The notes beneath the pieces are model-generated. The model made no database searches. It had not been told where the DNA came from and saw nothing but the letters and a program-made list of their open reading frames with translations. Below, piece after piece: positions 1 to 10,194 of a stretch of DNA of 64,000 nt. Source of the DNA: Agrocybe praecox (Eukaryota > Basidiomycota > Agaricomycetes > Agaricales > Agrocybaceae); contig OZ024844.1 of the NCBI GenBank assembly GCA_964017145.1, positions 806,001 to 870,000 on the forward strand, given 5' to 3'. The position numbers and the translations under genes are program-made. Each line of letters begins with the position of its first letter. Within the stretch, counting starts at the first letter, position 1.

Positions 1-152
1 AGGGGAGGGGGAAAAGTGGATAAAGCGTCGCAGGTCGAGTCTAATGTAGGTCAGAGTTTTCGAGGAACTAGAGCAAAGAAAGAGTGAGAAGGGAGTGGTG
101 GTGGAGAAGTCTCGGATAAGGCTCAGCCTTGGCTACGCGACGCGTAACGGAT
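1..152. other. flank outside the Plavaka element
   Basis: Purine-rich sequence with no supported gene. It lies outside the candidate left terminal repeat. No target-site duplication matching the sequence after the right terminal repeat could be seen. Confidence 0.4.
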
Positions 153-176
153 GTCGGAAATTTCCGTGACGCGTTA
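153..176 (+). repeat. candidate left TIR of Plavaka element
   Basis: Begins GTCGGAAATTTCCGTGAC and matches the reverse complement of 7615-7638 at 23 of 24 positions. The core is palindromic. Confidence 0.5.
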
Positions 177-433
177 TCACGGCCGGCAGTTAAATGCTCG
201 TTATTTGTATGTTATAATAAGGTACGGCAACCCCGGCTTGTTGCAACGAGCTCGGCTTATTACAACCAGCCCGGCTTATTATAACCAGCCGTTACAACAC
301 GTGGCGTGCCTGTTGATGTCACAAGCGCGAATCAACGTTCCGATGCGACTGTCAACCCATCGTTTGCGTCCCCCACTACATCTCTATAGCTGTACCATAC
401 GTTTTTCGAACCCATTCCCTATTTATTGGCACT

Positions 434-3400
434 ATGAATTTCCAATCATCGGCTTCCGCAGATCCCCAGCAGTTCACATGCGGCAACTGCTCCCGATCTT
501 TTCCCAAAGCTGGCGGTCTTAGTGCTCACCGGCGACACTGTGCGAGGAAACTCGAGGAGAATAGGATGACGGAACAATTTATCAAAAGGCGGGAGGAGGC
601 ACAAATGCAGAGGGATCTTGGTATGTGTCAAAGTCTCAAAGTTCCCTGCCGTGTACTGATGTGTATCTTATCTATACCTAGATAAAGCTGTTCCCATCCG
701 AAATCAACGTTCACGAAAGCAACCAGCATGGGAGGACCCATCACTACGTGGGACGCACGCAGTGTCTCACAGAAAGGTATCAACTGTCCCCCCACCATCG
801 GCGTCTGTGTCACAAGCGAGCAGCGCCGCTATCAGTGATGAAACACCAGTACCATCGGAAGAGATTGGGCGACCACCTGAGCAGACTTCGGCTAGAGATG
901 GTGGGGGCTCAACTTCGAAAGGTAAGCACATTTTCGAAAATCATCTCTTTGCGGACATACTTATTTTGTCCGTTTTAAATAGCCGCCACCCCCGAAATTG
1001 ATACCATCCGCACTGAATATCACCCTGCCAGCGGGCGTGGTATTAAGGTTGAGGCCTTTGGTGAATATCGCGAGCATACATCGCAGTCGTCATCCATTCC
1101 CGAAATATCAGAACCATGGCGCCCATTTCAATCTCGGGTCGACTTCCAGCTTGCACAGCTTGCAATTGAGGCGTGTCTCACTTCAAAACAAATGGATACT
1201 CTCTGTGGGGCAATCAAGGAGTGTATCCAGTCACCAGACTCATTTCATTTAAGTAGTCACCGAGATATCCACCAACTCTGGGACACTGCATCTTCAATGT
1301 TGACACCGGTACCTCGTAAATTATTATATCGTCCTCGTCGCATGTTCTAATGTAATCTTAGTTTCAAAAATACACTCTCAGTACTCCTTATAATTTCAAA
1401 ACTGTGGATAACGAAGAAGCACCTGAATTGAATTTTTGGTGCCGTGATCTTTGGCAGTGGGCTATCGACACCATTCAAAATCCTTTACTTGCTGATCATT
1501 TTGTTTGGGATGCACGAAAACTCGAGAAATTTGATGGAAAAGAATATATTCGTTTTATACATGAGCCTTGGACAGCTGACCGATTCTGGGAAGTTCAGGT
1601 AGGTTGTTTGACGTGTTACGGTGAATAAAAACCAATATTTCCATTAAAAAATAGACTTTAATAGCACCGGATGGGAAGCCCTTTGGGTTTATTCTCTTTG
1701 CTGATAAGACCAAGCTGTCTTCCTTTGGTACCTCAAAAGGATATCCTATTATTGCACGTTTAGCCAATCTTCCAGCTGAGATACGGAATGGAAATAACAC
1801 AATTGGTGGGGGACGGGTAGTAGGATGGCTTCCTGTTGTAAGATTAAATTTTAATCAGCCTTTATTATTGATGATATAATTTTCTTAGACATCCGATGAA
1901 GAGGATAAATCAGGGAAGACTGCATACGTTGACTATAAACGTGTAGTTTGGCATGACTCATTCCGAAAGCTTCTCGAAAGTATAAAAGAGCATTCAAAAA
2001 CAGGTTTTTATGTTGAATGTGGCGACAAAATTGTCCGACATCTATTTCCCTTCATTGTTATTCTTTCAGCTGATTATGAAGAACAGTAAGTCATTATTGC
2101 TAAGAGATATTTTTTGATTTATCAATTCATAATGTAGATGTGTCATGGCTCTTACTCGTGGATTGAATGGAGAATGCCCATGTCCCGTTTGCTTAATTCC
2201 AAATGCTTTTCAACACGACCAAACATATCAAGCTGAGCCACGCGATGTTGATGATACACAAGAAATAATACATGCAGCAATGCAAGTCAAGCCAAGTAAA
2301 TCAGAGGCTCAACTTCAACAACTAGGTTTGCGTCGACTTGAGGTATGAATTATTTGTTTTTAATTATCCAAATTTATTTATAAAGTTTTACTTTATGATC
2401 CAATTATGATCAATTCACTTTAGAATGCTTTTTGGACTGTTGAAAATTCTGATCCATTCAAAGCACTATCATTTGACCGAATGCATAATTATGCACATGG
2501 TTTAGGAGGAAAACACATAAAGCCAATACTTGAAACATATATTACTAAAAGTGGAAGAAAGTCGATAAATATTGTTGACAACAGGTTTAGTCATTGAAAC
2601 TGATATTATAATTTTCTTACTTACTTGGTTTTTAGAGCAGAGGAATTTCCACGCTGGAGAGGATTGATTCATTTTGACTCAATAGTAGGAGTGCACTTCT
2701 CAGACGCAAACAAATTTGAAGATATGCTTAAGGTATTTGTAAATCTGAAATTTGGAAAATTTTAATTTAGCATTACATATATAGATCTCACTCTTTATTG
2801 TGCATGATATATTCGGGTCACAAAAAACCACTGAGGAGTATATTTTACTCCGCCTTCTTCGTGCATATTTAGTCCTTGATTTGTATGCCTCATTGGAGGT
2901 GCACACATCTGTTACCTTAGAAGATGGACAAAAAGCTCTGAACACATATGCTGATATTATGGAGGTATTTATTAAAATTTAAATAGATTTATGGGATATA
3001 TATACTAATAATATAAAGGAATATATCCAGGCAACCAGGCATCATGCCAAACCAAAGAACTGGAATTTTCCTAAAAATCATATGCACTGTCATTTATTTT
3101 CTGACATTCTCGCTAAAGGAGTTACTCGGAACTATGATACAAAAATAAATGAGGGCATGCATGGACCGCTCAAGGACTCATACAATCTACGCTCAAATTT
3201 CAGAGAGTATGCTGAACAGGTAAGTAGTTTAAGTTAATTTTAGATTTTAATCTTGGCTTATGTACATATTATTCATAGATACTACGAGCTGATGAATGGC
3301 TGTATGCCTCTCGTTATATTCAGGCTCTAATCGACACAATGGATGAGCAAGCTGTAAAACGTTCACAAAAAAAGAACACAACAGCTGAGGACTCAGAAGA

Positions 3401-4129
3401 TGAAAATGATTCTACCAAGAATGATGCCACTTCCCAGAAAAAAACAACCAGAAAATTTGACAATATTTATCTTGGTTCACCCCAGAAGCCTTCAAAAATT
3501 GGATCAATCAAAGATACACACACTTATTTCAGTGGCAAAAAGCTCATAGAATTTTTCAAATCAGAGCTCCCGGTTTTAAAGATTCCCGTACCAGAAGATA
3601 TTAATATCCAACTATCCTCTGATCATAAGGTACATTAAGGTTTTCTCTATCTGTGCTATTTAATGCTCAATTTCTCTGATAGATTACAGAATTTCGATTT
3701 CTCAAAGTCCAGTACGAGTCACGCATAACATGGAAAACAAACACCGACTATTTACGATGCAGTCCAAAACATTATGGACAGCCACGATATGATTGTGTCT
3801 TACTGAATACTGTTGATGGCAATGTATTTGCCCAGCTCTACCTTGTGTTTACAGTCATGCTCAGTGGAACTGAGTATGCTGTTGCACTGGTGCGCGCATT
3901 TGATACGATGACTTCAGTTTCAGCCACTTTACAAAAAAAGGACAAGGACCTTGGGTTTTTCCGACTACAACAGCGCAAGGAGTCACAAATGGAATTTGTG
4001 TGGGCACAGTCAATTATTCGTGGTGCAGTTGTAGTCCCAGCATATGACAAACCAGATCACACACTGGTGTTTGATGTTCTCGATGCTGACATAGCATTTC
4101 GAGTACAGGATTTGAAGAGTACTCTATAA
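434..4129 (+). CDS. Plavaka-family transposase (multi-exon)
   Basis: This is the probable transposase that moves the surrounding element. Exon 1 (434-620) encodes an N-terminal C2H2 finger (FTCGNCSRSFPKAGGLSAHR then RHC). About a dozen exons follow, separated by 50-80 bp AT-rich GT-AG introns (for example 621-681, 922-982, 1309-1361, 1599-1654, 1838-1888, 2086-2137, 2343-2423). Segments typical of the family are YHPASGRG, RDLWQWAID, FILFADKTKLSSFGT, FYVECGDKIVRHLFPF, a CPCPVCLIP cysteine cluster, and FDRMHNYAHGLGGKH. The C-terminal part is acidic then basic, ending VQDLKSTL. The reading frame stays open through every inferred exon, so the gene may be intact. Family assignment rests on recognised sequence style, not on a search. 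Confidence 0.85.
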
Positions 4130-4399
4130 ATATCTATGTTTTTATTTGGATTCGGAAAAATAAGAAACAGGATAATCAATGATGTAGTTATTCTTATCTT
4201 ATCTATGATGTCACTGTGCAACACCATCCTAGATTAATCCGACCATTATCCTTCCGATGAGAAATGCTGTATATGACGTAGCCCGAAATTCTCGATCTCA
4301 TCATCACTAATTTCTGTATATAAGATGCATGATCTATGCAACAGTAGTAGTGGCAATCTTCACTTTTCGAAAGTAGCTATACCTCAGATTTAACATCCA

Positions 4400-7135
4400 A
4401 TGCCTCCACGCTTCCGTCTTACTCAGTCTCATGCCAACACCTCCGATAATGAATATATTGACATCAATGCCGGTATTTCTCCGGGCACTAATAGTTCATC
4501 CGAATCAGATCTTCCATCTACAATAACATTGCCTAGTAACCAGCATCGATTAAATCCTACTCGTGGAGCTATACCCAACCACTTACCATCTACTGGCCAG
4601 GCTGCTCGGTCTCAGCCCACACGTACAGCTAGTGGACCCGTTACTGCCGCTCATCGAAGTGGTGCGGCTGGTGCTCAAGCACGTTCCGAGTCTGATTGGA
4701 ATACTCTTCATGTATGAATCTAAATTTTCTACTCAAAGACCTTTGATTCCGACTCACAGCATTTTCTTATTAGATGGCACTAAGTCGGGCACAGCAAGAA
4801 GTCATTCGACTTAAAAATGATATTCGTGCGGTGAACTTGAAATATTCTGAGCTTGAAACTAAATATAAAACACTATTACGGGATCAGAAATCGAAAGGAA
4901 AGTCAGCATCAGATAACGCGACTGCAAACCGATCTGCCAAGGAGGCAATGCTTGGTACTCACCGAGACCTTGTTGTGATTCATGCACGCCGGTTTATGGT
5001 AATGAATGAGATCTACGTTCCAAAGGCTGCCTTTCTTCAACCATATCCAGACGGAACTATTACTTTCGACAGCAACAATCGTTGGGATACCTCCGAAAAT
5101 GCGATGCAGGGCTTAGTCGACGAGCTCTACCATTATCTACCCGAATCATTACATGATATGCTGGAGAATTTACCACAATTCCGTGATGTGGTAAGTTTTT
5201 GTATCTTTAACATACAATTTGATTATAAATACTTACCAATCTCGCCTTGTATTCCAGTTCACAGAAAAATTAGATGGCCTGCGTCGCACTCTTCTTCACA
5301 GTAGTGTTGCCGAAGTTCGGTTCAGAACCGCTTCGGAGAACCGGAACCGCCCGAACCGGACCGACTGTTCGGTTCTGTTCGGTTCTGGTTCGGCCATTTT
5401 GAGGACGGTTCTGGTTCTCGGTTCTCAAAATTTGAGAATTTGGAGAACCGGTTCGAACCGAACCAGAACCGATATATTAGACACCTTAAAAACTGCAAAT
5501 TTTAGTGTTGGAAACAACAAACATGTCATGTTTCGGGCTTTCAAAACAGCAGATATAATTAACTTTCCAGCCGACGGCTTTAATGATCTGATTAGTGATA
5601 TAATTAGCACCGGATTATTGTGTGATGTCACATCAATGACGTGTATGACTACCATTTTAGGCTGTCGACATGCTCGACGAGCTTCTGTGCCGTGAAAAAT
5701 ATATTATCACTTCAAATTATGGTAGATACATAATAATATATATATTTCTACGTGCTGCGCATACTATATGGTAATTTATTACATTTACAATCGGTTCTGC
5801 GGTTCGAACCGGTTCTAGAACCGACAGAACCGGTTCTCACGGTTCAGTTCTGGTTCTTGTTCGGTTCGGGCATGTGCCCGTCGGTTCTGGTTCTCGGTTC
5901 TCAAAAAAGGCGTGAGAACCGAACTGAACCGAACTTCGGCAACACTACTTCACAGCCTCCGATATACGACAGCTGGAAGAATTTTTGGGAGAGACCAGAG
6001 AGCTTATAACGACCCGTCAGTTGCATCAATCCACCGTGTAGAATTTGACAAGCTTCTCAAAGTCACATCACCTGGCCGAAATAACGCCCCAAAGTATACA
6101 AAATTTCCACCTCTTTTATTTCCAAATTATGTTGTCGATGGAAAGAAGCTATTTCAGCACCCATCCTTACCACTTGTACGTGATTGACAGTCTAACACTA
6201 TTGCCTACTGACATATTTCGGGGTACTAGATGCTTCGGTCTATTTTGTTTGGCTCATCATCACTCGACGAAAAGAAAAAAGTTTCTACGAAAACATCAAC
6301 CTACGGCCACCTGTGGGGTGTAACATCTGTTACACCGGGATGCATTTCTATGGCTGCTATTTTCGTATAGTTCTTCGATTTTTCCTCGTTTGGTGCTGTA
6401 CTAATCTTCCTTTTTCTGTATTGATAGACAATATTTCTTCATTCTCCTGACGAAAAATTCGAGCCCATTGGTCATATCTCAAAGATCCCTTACGAGCAGT
6501 GGTTCGCGCACTACAAGCGGCTAATTACGAGGGAGATTAACCGCAAAAATCCGAATTATCAAGAAATGATGAAAATGTACAACACGAACGTCTTCAATTG
6601 GTACAAGTCGGCAAACCATGGTGGAAAAGGCACAAGGGAGACGGCAGCCGCATCCAACGAGGACTCTTTAAGCAGCGATATCGAAGATATTATTGCGAGC
6701 GACAAGGAAGATGGCGAGAGTCTTGAAAAAGAGGACAACAACGAGGATGATGGATGGGCCGAGCACGACATATCATTTATTGCCCCCAACACATTTGACG
6801 AAGTAGCCATCCGATTATATCTATATACATATCATACTTACTCTATTTTACAGGATGATAATGCAATTGTAACCGCTCGAGCACAAAGAGATGATCAGCA
6901 GGCAAGTTCACCAAATTTGCGAACTGAGCAGGAGCATGCTCGGACACCGGCCACATTTGATGGTACAATTCAGCATACTACCAGCGCTGCGCATGGTACA
7001 ACGTTGCCTGCCAACTCCCGCATTGCGGAAAATCCGAATTTAATACACCCCGAGTTCGTCGAGCCTGCCAGCGAGACAGCGCCGCAACGTGTCCAAACCA
7101 AGACTCGACGTTCTCAACGTGCCGCTAGGAAGTGA
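4400..7135 (+). pseudogene. second gene of the Plavaka element, interrupted by a hAT MITE
   Basis: No function is recognised. Exons join at 4712-4773 (intron), 5191-5257, 6176-6229 and 6365-6427; an in-frame intron at 6803-6853 is optional. The N-terminus is Ser/Thr/Pro-rich. A short coiled-coil stretch (EVIRLKNDIRAVNLKYSELE) and a conserved-looking core (HRDLVVIHARRF, YVPKAAFLQPYPDG) follow, and the C-terminus is acidic then basic. The second coding exon is split by a 646-bp insertion at 5302-5947. Without the insertion and one copy of the duplicated CTTCACAG, the frame runs straight on from LRRTLLHS into LRYTTAGRIFGR, so the gene was coding before the insertion. As it stands it contains stops inside the insertion and is probably non-functional unless the insert is spliced out. 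Proteins of this type commonly sit beside Plavaka transposases, which suggests an accessory role in transposition; that is inference. Confidence 0.75.
5302..5947. mobile_element. hAT-type MITE, 646 bp
   Basis: The ends are perfect 24-bp inverted repeats starting TAGTGTTGCCGAAGTTCGGT. They are flanked by an exact 8-bp duplication CTTCACAG (5294-5301 and 5948-5955), the target size of the hAT superfamily. Both subterminal regions are packed with GGTTC/GAACC motifs, as expected for hAT transposase binding. The interior is AT-rich and codes for nothing recognisable, so the element is non-autonomous. The insertion is recent enough that TSD and TIRs remain identical. Confidence 0.93.
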
Positions 7136-7614
7136 CTAATTACGATAGTATGTAATCTACGCATGTAATATTGTATCCCTTATATTATTTGCCTTCGAGA
7201 TACCTTCGACACGGTCAATAACTATGCTCTCTGCAAGAATGACATCATGACAGAGTCATCCGGCTTCGATACGACATCATTGACAGCCTTTCTTGTCCCT
7301 TGCTGACGAAAACCGTGGAGAAAACATTTTTATTAATTGTTGGAAATACTATAATACATATGTAATGTTGTTCTTAACCTAATACTCTGTGGGGAGTCGT
7401 GCATGCCCCTTTAACTCGGTCAGAGGCAAGTCAAAGATGTACAATTCTATTTATGGCTAGGTTGCTGACGTTGCAACCCAGTTGCAACTAGTTTCATCCG
7501 TTATATCCGTCATTACAACTAATCCCTGAGTCCAGATACTGTATGATATTAAGGGTCAGTCGTTGACCCTGGTTGGTATATTTCTAGGGCGTTACGATGC
7601 GTTGGAACGCATCG
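7136..7614. other. 3' region of Plavaka element
   Basis: No coding signal. Includes a strong hairpin just inside the right terminal repeat: GCGTTACGATGCGTT (7590-7604) pairs with AACGCATCGTAACG (7606-7619). Confidence 0.5.
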
Positions 7615-7638
7615 TAACGGGTCACGGAAATTTCCGAC
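7615..7638 (-). repeat. candidate right TIR of Plavaka element
   Basis: Reverse complement of 153-176 with one mismatch. It overlaps the outer arm of the hairpin at 7590-7619. Confidence 0.5.
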
Positions 7639-9723
7639 AGAAGAAGCCGAACTCTAAATTTCTCCGCTCTTGCTTGCATTTTATTTTTAAACTCGGAGCA
7701 CACCTTTCGAAGAAAATGCAAGTATGAAATGCTTTTCGAGGATCATGCAATATCACAGCCCAGTCTTTCTCTGGTATTATACCTGCTGGTGAACTCATGT
7801 TTACGTCCACTCGTCCTTTCCGCGCCGGTCATTGATAGTTTCTCCCAAGAACGTACTTGATCTCGAACCTCGCGTCTTCGATCGCTACTTTATCTACATC
7901 AGCGAAGAGAGGTTCACCTATGCTGGCCCCCTTAATTAGAGTCCTCGAACTATTGGAACCCTCTACTTGTGAAGCTCGAAGATGTTCGAATCGTACACCC
8001 GTGTCTTCGTGAACGAGGCGACGAGCATAAAGAGATGCGTATTTTCGTAAGTTTACCTACCGACTCGTTGAGCGTGTTTCTAATCTCTTTTTGTTTGTCC
8101 GTCACAGTACGCAGAGGGTCACTGTCATCGTGGCCATCCTTGGGCAAGGCCATGTTGGTAAGTTTGAATTCTTACTCCAGTATCCTTTGTTATAGGTTAA
8201 CGTCGTCGTCAGCTTCCGTAAGAAAGTTGTACGGACATGCCCACATTATTGCCATCGAACACCTACAGCCGTTTTCAGTATCTTTCGTAGCTTATCGACT
8301 GCATATAGGCCAGCGTTTGAACAGATCCCGCCTCGTTTGGCGGCACACAGATGTGCTCGGATCAATCTATATATCACGTCGTAGTGGCTATATGCACGAC
8401 TAGCAAAGCGTACTTGGACGAGTGGGTCTCGCGGGCATAAGGAACAACTCCTGACCTTCTTTCGCCAATGGAAAACGACCAGTGGTTTTACATGGAGAAA
8501 ACGCAAATAGATATGCTGGAATCCGATGTCAGGCGGGTATGATGCCGGCGACGTTGGGCTGCTTACAGAATTGGAGGGAAGACGAGACGTTTACTCGCAC
8601 AACATCTCGTGAAGAGTGTGTGAACTCGCACGAATTGCAAGGGGCGTGATGCTCAATACTCAGTGAGGCCTTGAGGAGTGGAACGTGGAGTGCTGAGTCA
8701 AAATGCGAGGTTGGGGCCGGCTCGTCTCCGCCAGCTCCGCTTGGCCCATAACCAACAAGTAGACACCAATCCTTAATAAACTACATATTAAGAAAGGTAC
8801 TCATAGGGTTTATGATTACCTTAAACAAGAAGTATGTTGAAGTATGTTTCTTCAGAAGTGTAGGAATCTACCCCGAGTAACAAAAGTCTGTTGAGTATTT
8901 TTGAAACCTATGGGGCAATGACGCTCTTCATCGAATGCATTGTTTTTGAATGCGACGTCGATGAATAATGGTATGGGAGGAGGTTCAGGCAAAGAGTCAG
9001 CGTTGTTTCACGGACTACTTTGAGACAATAACGCGTCAAGCGCCTAAGTTAGTTCGAATTAGGAGAGAAAAACAGCCATAAAAGGCGACATCATAGATGA
9101 CCTCAAAGCTGAGGCTTACCATACTTGTGAAGTTCGAGAGAAATGGTACGCCCGTGCCATTTCTCGCAAGGGCAAGGGATATGGTACACTGTACAGGCGT
9201 TTATAGAGCACGATTTTACCCATCCGCATGGTACATCACAAGAGGGGAGCTACAAGCGAGCGGAGTTTGAGTCGGAGACAAAAAAACACGAGAATTTGAT
9301 GGCGAAGATTAGGCTCGTGACCAGCCGTTTCTTTTTTAAAACCCCGAAAGGGTTTCGAAGTCCGATTGAGTTCCGCTTGATGTTAGGAAGCACAAACAAA
9401 CCCACAACAGAGACCAAACAATGAGGCATCACGGATGACACATGAGTAATCACCACCTAACGTACTGGTCACGAGTCTAGGCGAAGATGTGCTCTATAAT
9501 GAGTGATATGAGCGACCTCGTATCACTAGATGCAGGGTTACGTGTTTTTTGCTTTATTTTCACATATTTTGAGCAAAAACACGTAACCCTGCATCTAGTG
9601 TATAACGACAATATCCCTAAATACACTTGATGTGTCGATCTTGTGTAGGGACATGGCATATGTACATCACCCTTTTCAACGAGAATTACATTACGATCCG
9701 TTAAGCTGTAATATGTATATGGA
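7639..9723. other. gene-free stretch
   Basis: No gene is supported on either strand. Short open frames around 7960-8400 and 9143-9424 lack family similarity, splice context or paired exons. The 7850-7930 part reads loosely like a decayed coding exon but could not be assigned. The only clear structure is the foldback at 9524-9600. Confidence 0.5.
9524..9600. repeat. 77-bp foldback element
   Basis: The left arm 9524-9553 (CACTAGATGCAGGGTTACGT...) and right arm 9572-9600 are reverse complements except for one extra T in a T-run. They are separated by an 18-bp loop. A TA dinucleotide lies just outside each arm, allowing a tiny mariner-like MITE or solo foldback; no transposase evidence. Confidence 0.75.
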
Positions 9724-9890
9724 CTACTCGCAGCCGAAGAAAGTAACCGTGATCATGTGATCTGGGTCTTATTCTCTCTTCTCGCGCACAAAAAGAATTG
9801 TGTACAGGACACGCATTTACCACAAGAGTCCAGACTTTTATATATAAATTAACAGTTTATATGGTGAAGTATTATAATTTAAACTTACGA
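9724..9890 (+). repeat. dispersed repeat, inverted partner at 21.1-21.27 kb
   Basis: The segment starting TACTCGCAGCCGAAGAAAGT is nearly identical for about 80 bp to the reverse complement of the DNA ending near 21272. It stays alignable with more mismatches and small gaps for another 60-80 bp, down to a shared AAACTTAC. The two copies lie on either side of the KDZ gene block. Confidence 0.8.
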
Positions 9891-10194
9891 GTGTGAGTGT
9901 GTATTTCTAGCCTTAAAATCACCAGATATTGGCCTAAATGTGCACACATTACTGTAATGACCCATTTAGCATGTGTGCACACAACTGTGTTATCACCTGC
10001 CGGGAGTGTGCACACAATTAGGGTCGTTATACATAGTTCCACTGCTCCTTTAGGAAATTCCTCCTTCCTCAACCAGAGTCCTTGGCGGTCGTTAGAATTG
10101 CTTCTTTTGTGTTCGAGTAGATAAGATAAGACTGTAATTATAATCACCTAATTTGTATACACCGATGTATGGATAAGATAAGATAGGATAATAA
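9891..10194. other. GTGCAC-motif cluster next to KDZ gene
   Basis: No gene. Three copies of TGTGCACAC-like palindromic motifs occur between 9938 and 10018. Similar motifs recur at 14999-15066 and 20400-20472. Confidence 0.5.

Larger units (their letters stand above)
153..7638 (+). mobile_element. Plavaka-type DNA transposon with two genes
   Basis: A transposase gene (434-4129) is followed by a second gene in the same direction (4400-7135). The pair is bracketed by candidate inverted terminal repeats of 24 bp (153-176 and 7615-7638, one mismatch). The terminal motif contains the self-complementary core GGAAATTTCC, so part of the inverted match is intrinsic palindromy and the ends need confirmation. 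No target-site duplication was recognised. Gene content alone supports a Plavaka element; the exact limits are inference. Confidence 0.6.

Noticed and set aside
5219..5939. Open frames inside the hAT MITE
   Set aside because: They are produced by the GGTTC/GAACC repeats and are not transposase.
7950..8506. Overlapping open frames on both strands
   Set aside because: No recognisable domains, no consistent exon structure; read as gene-free.
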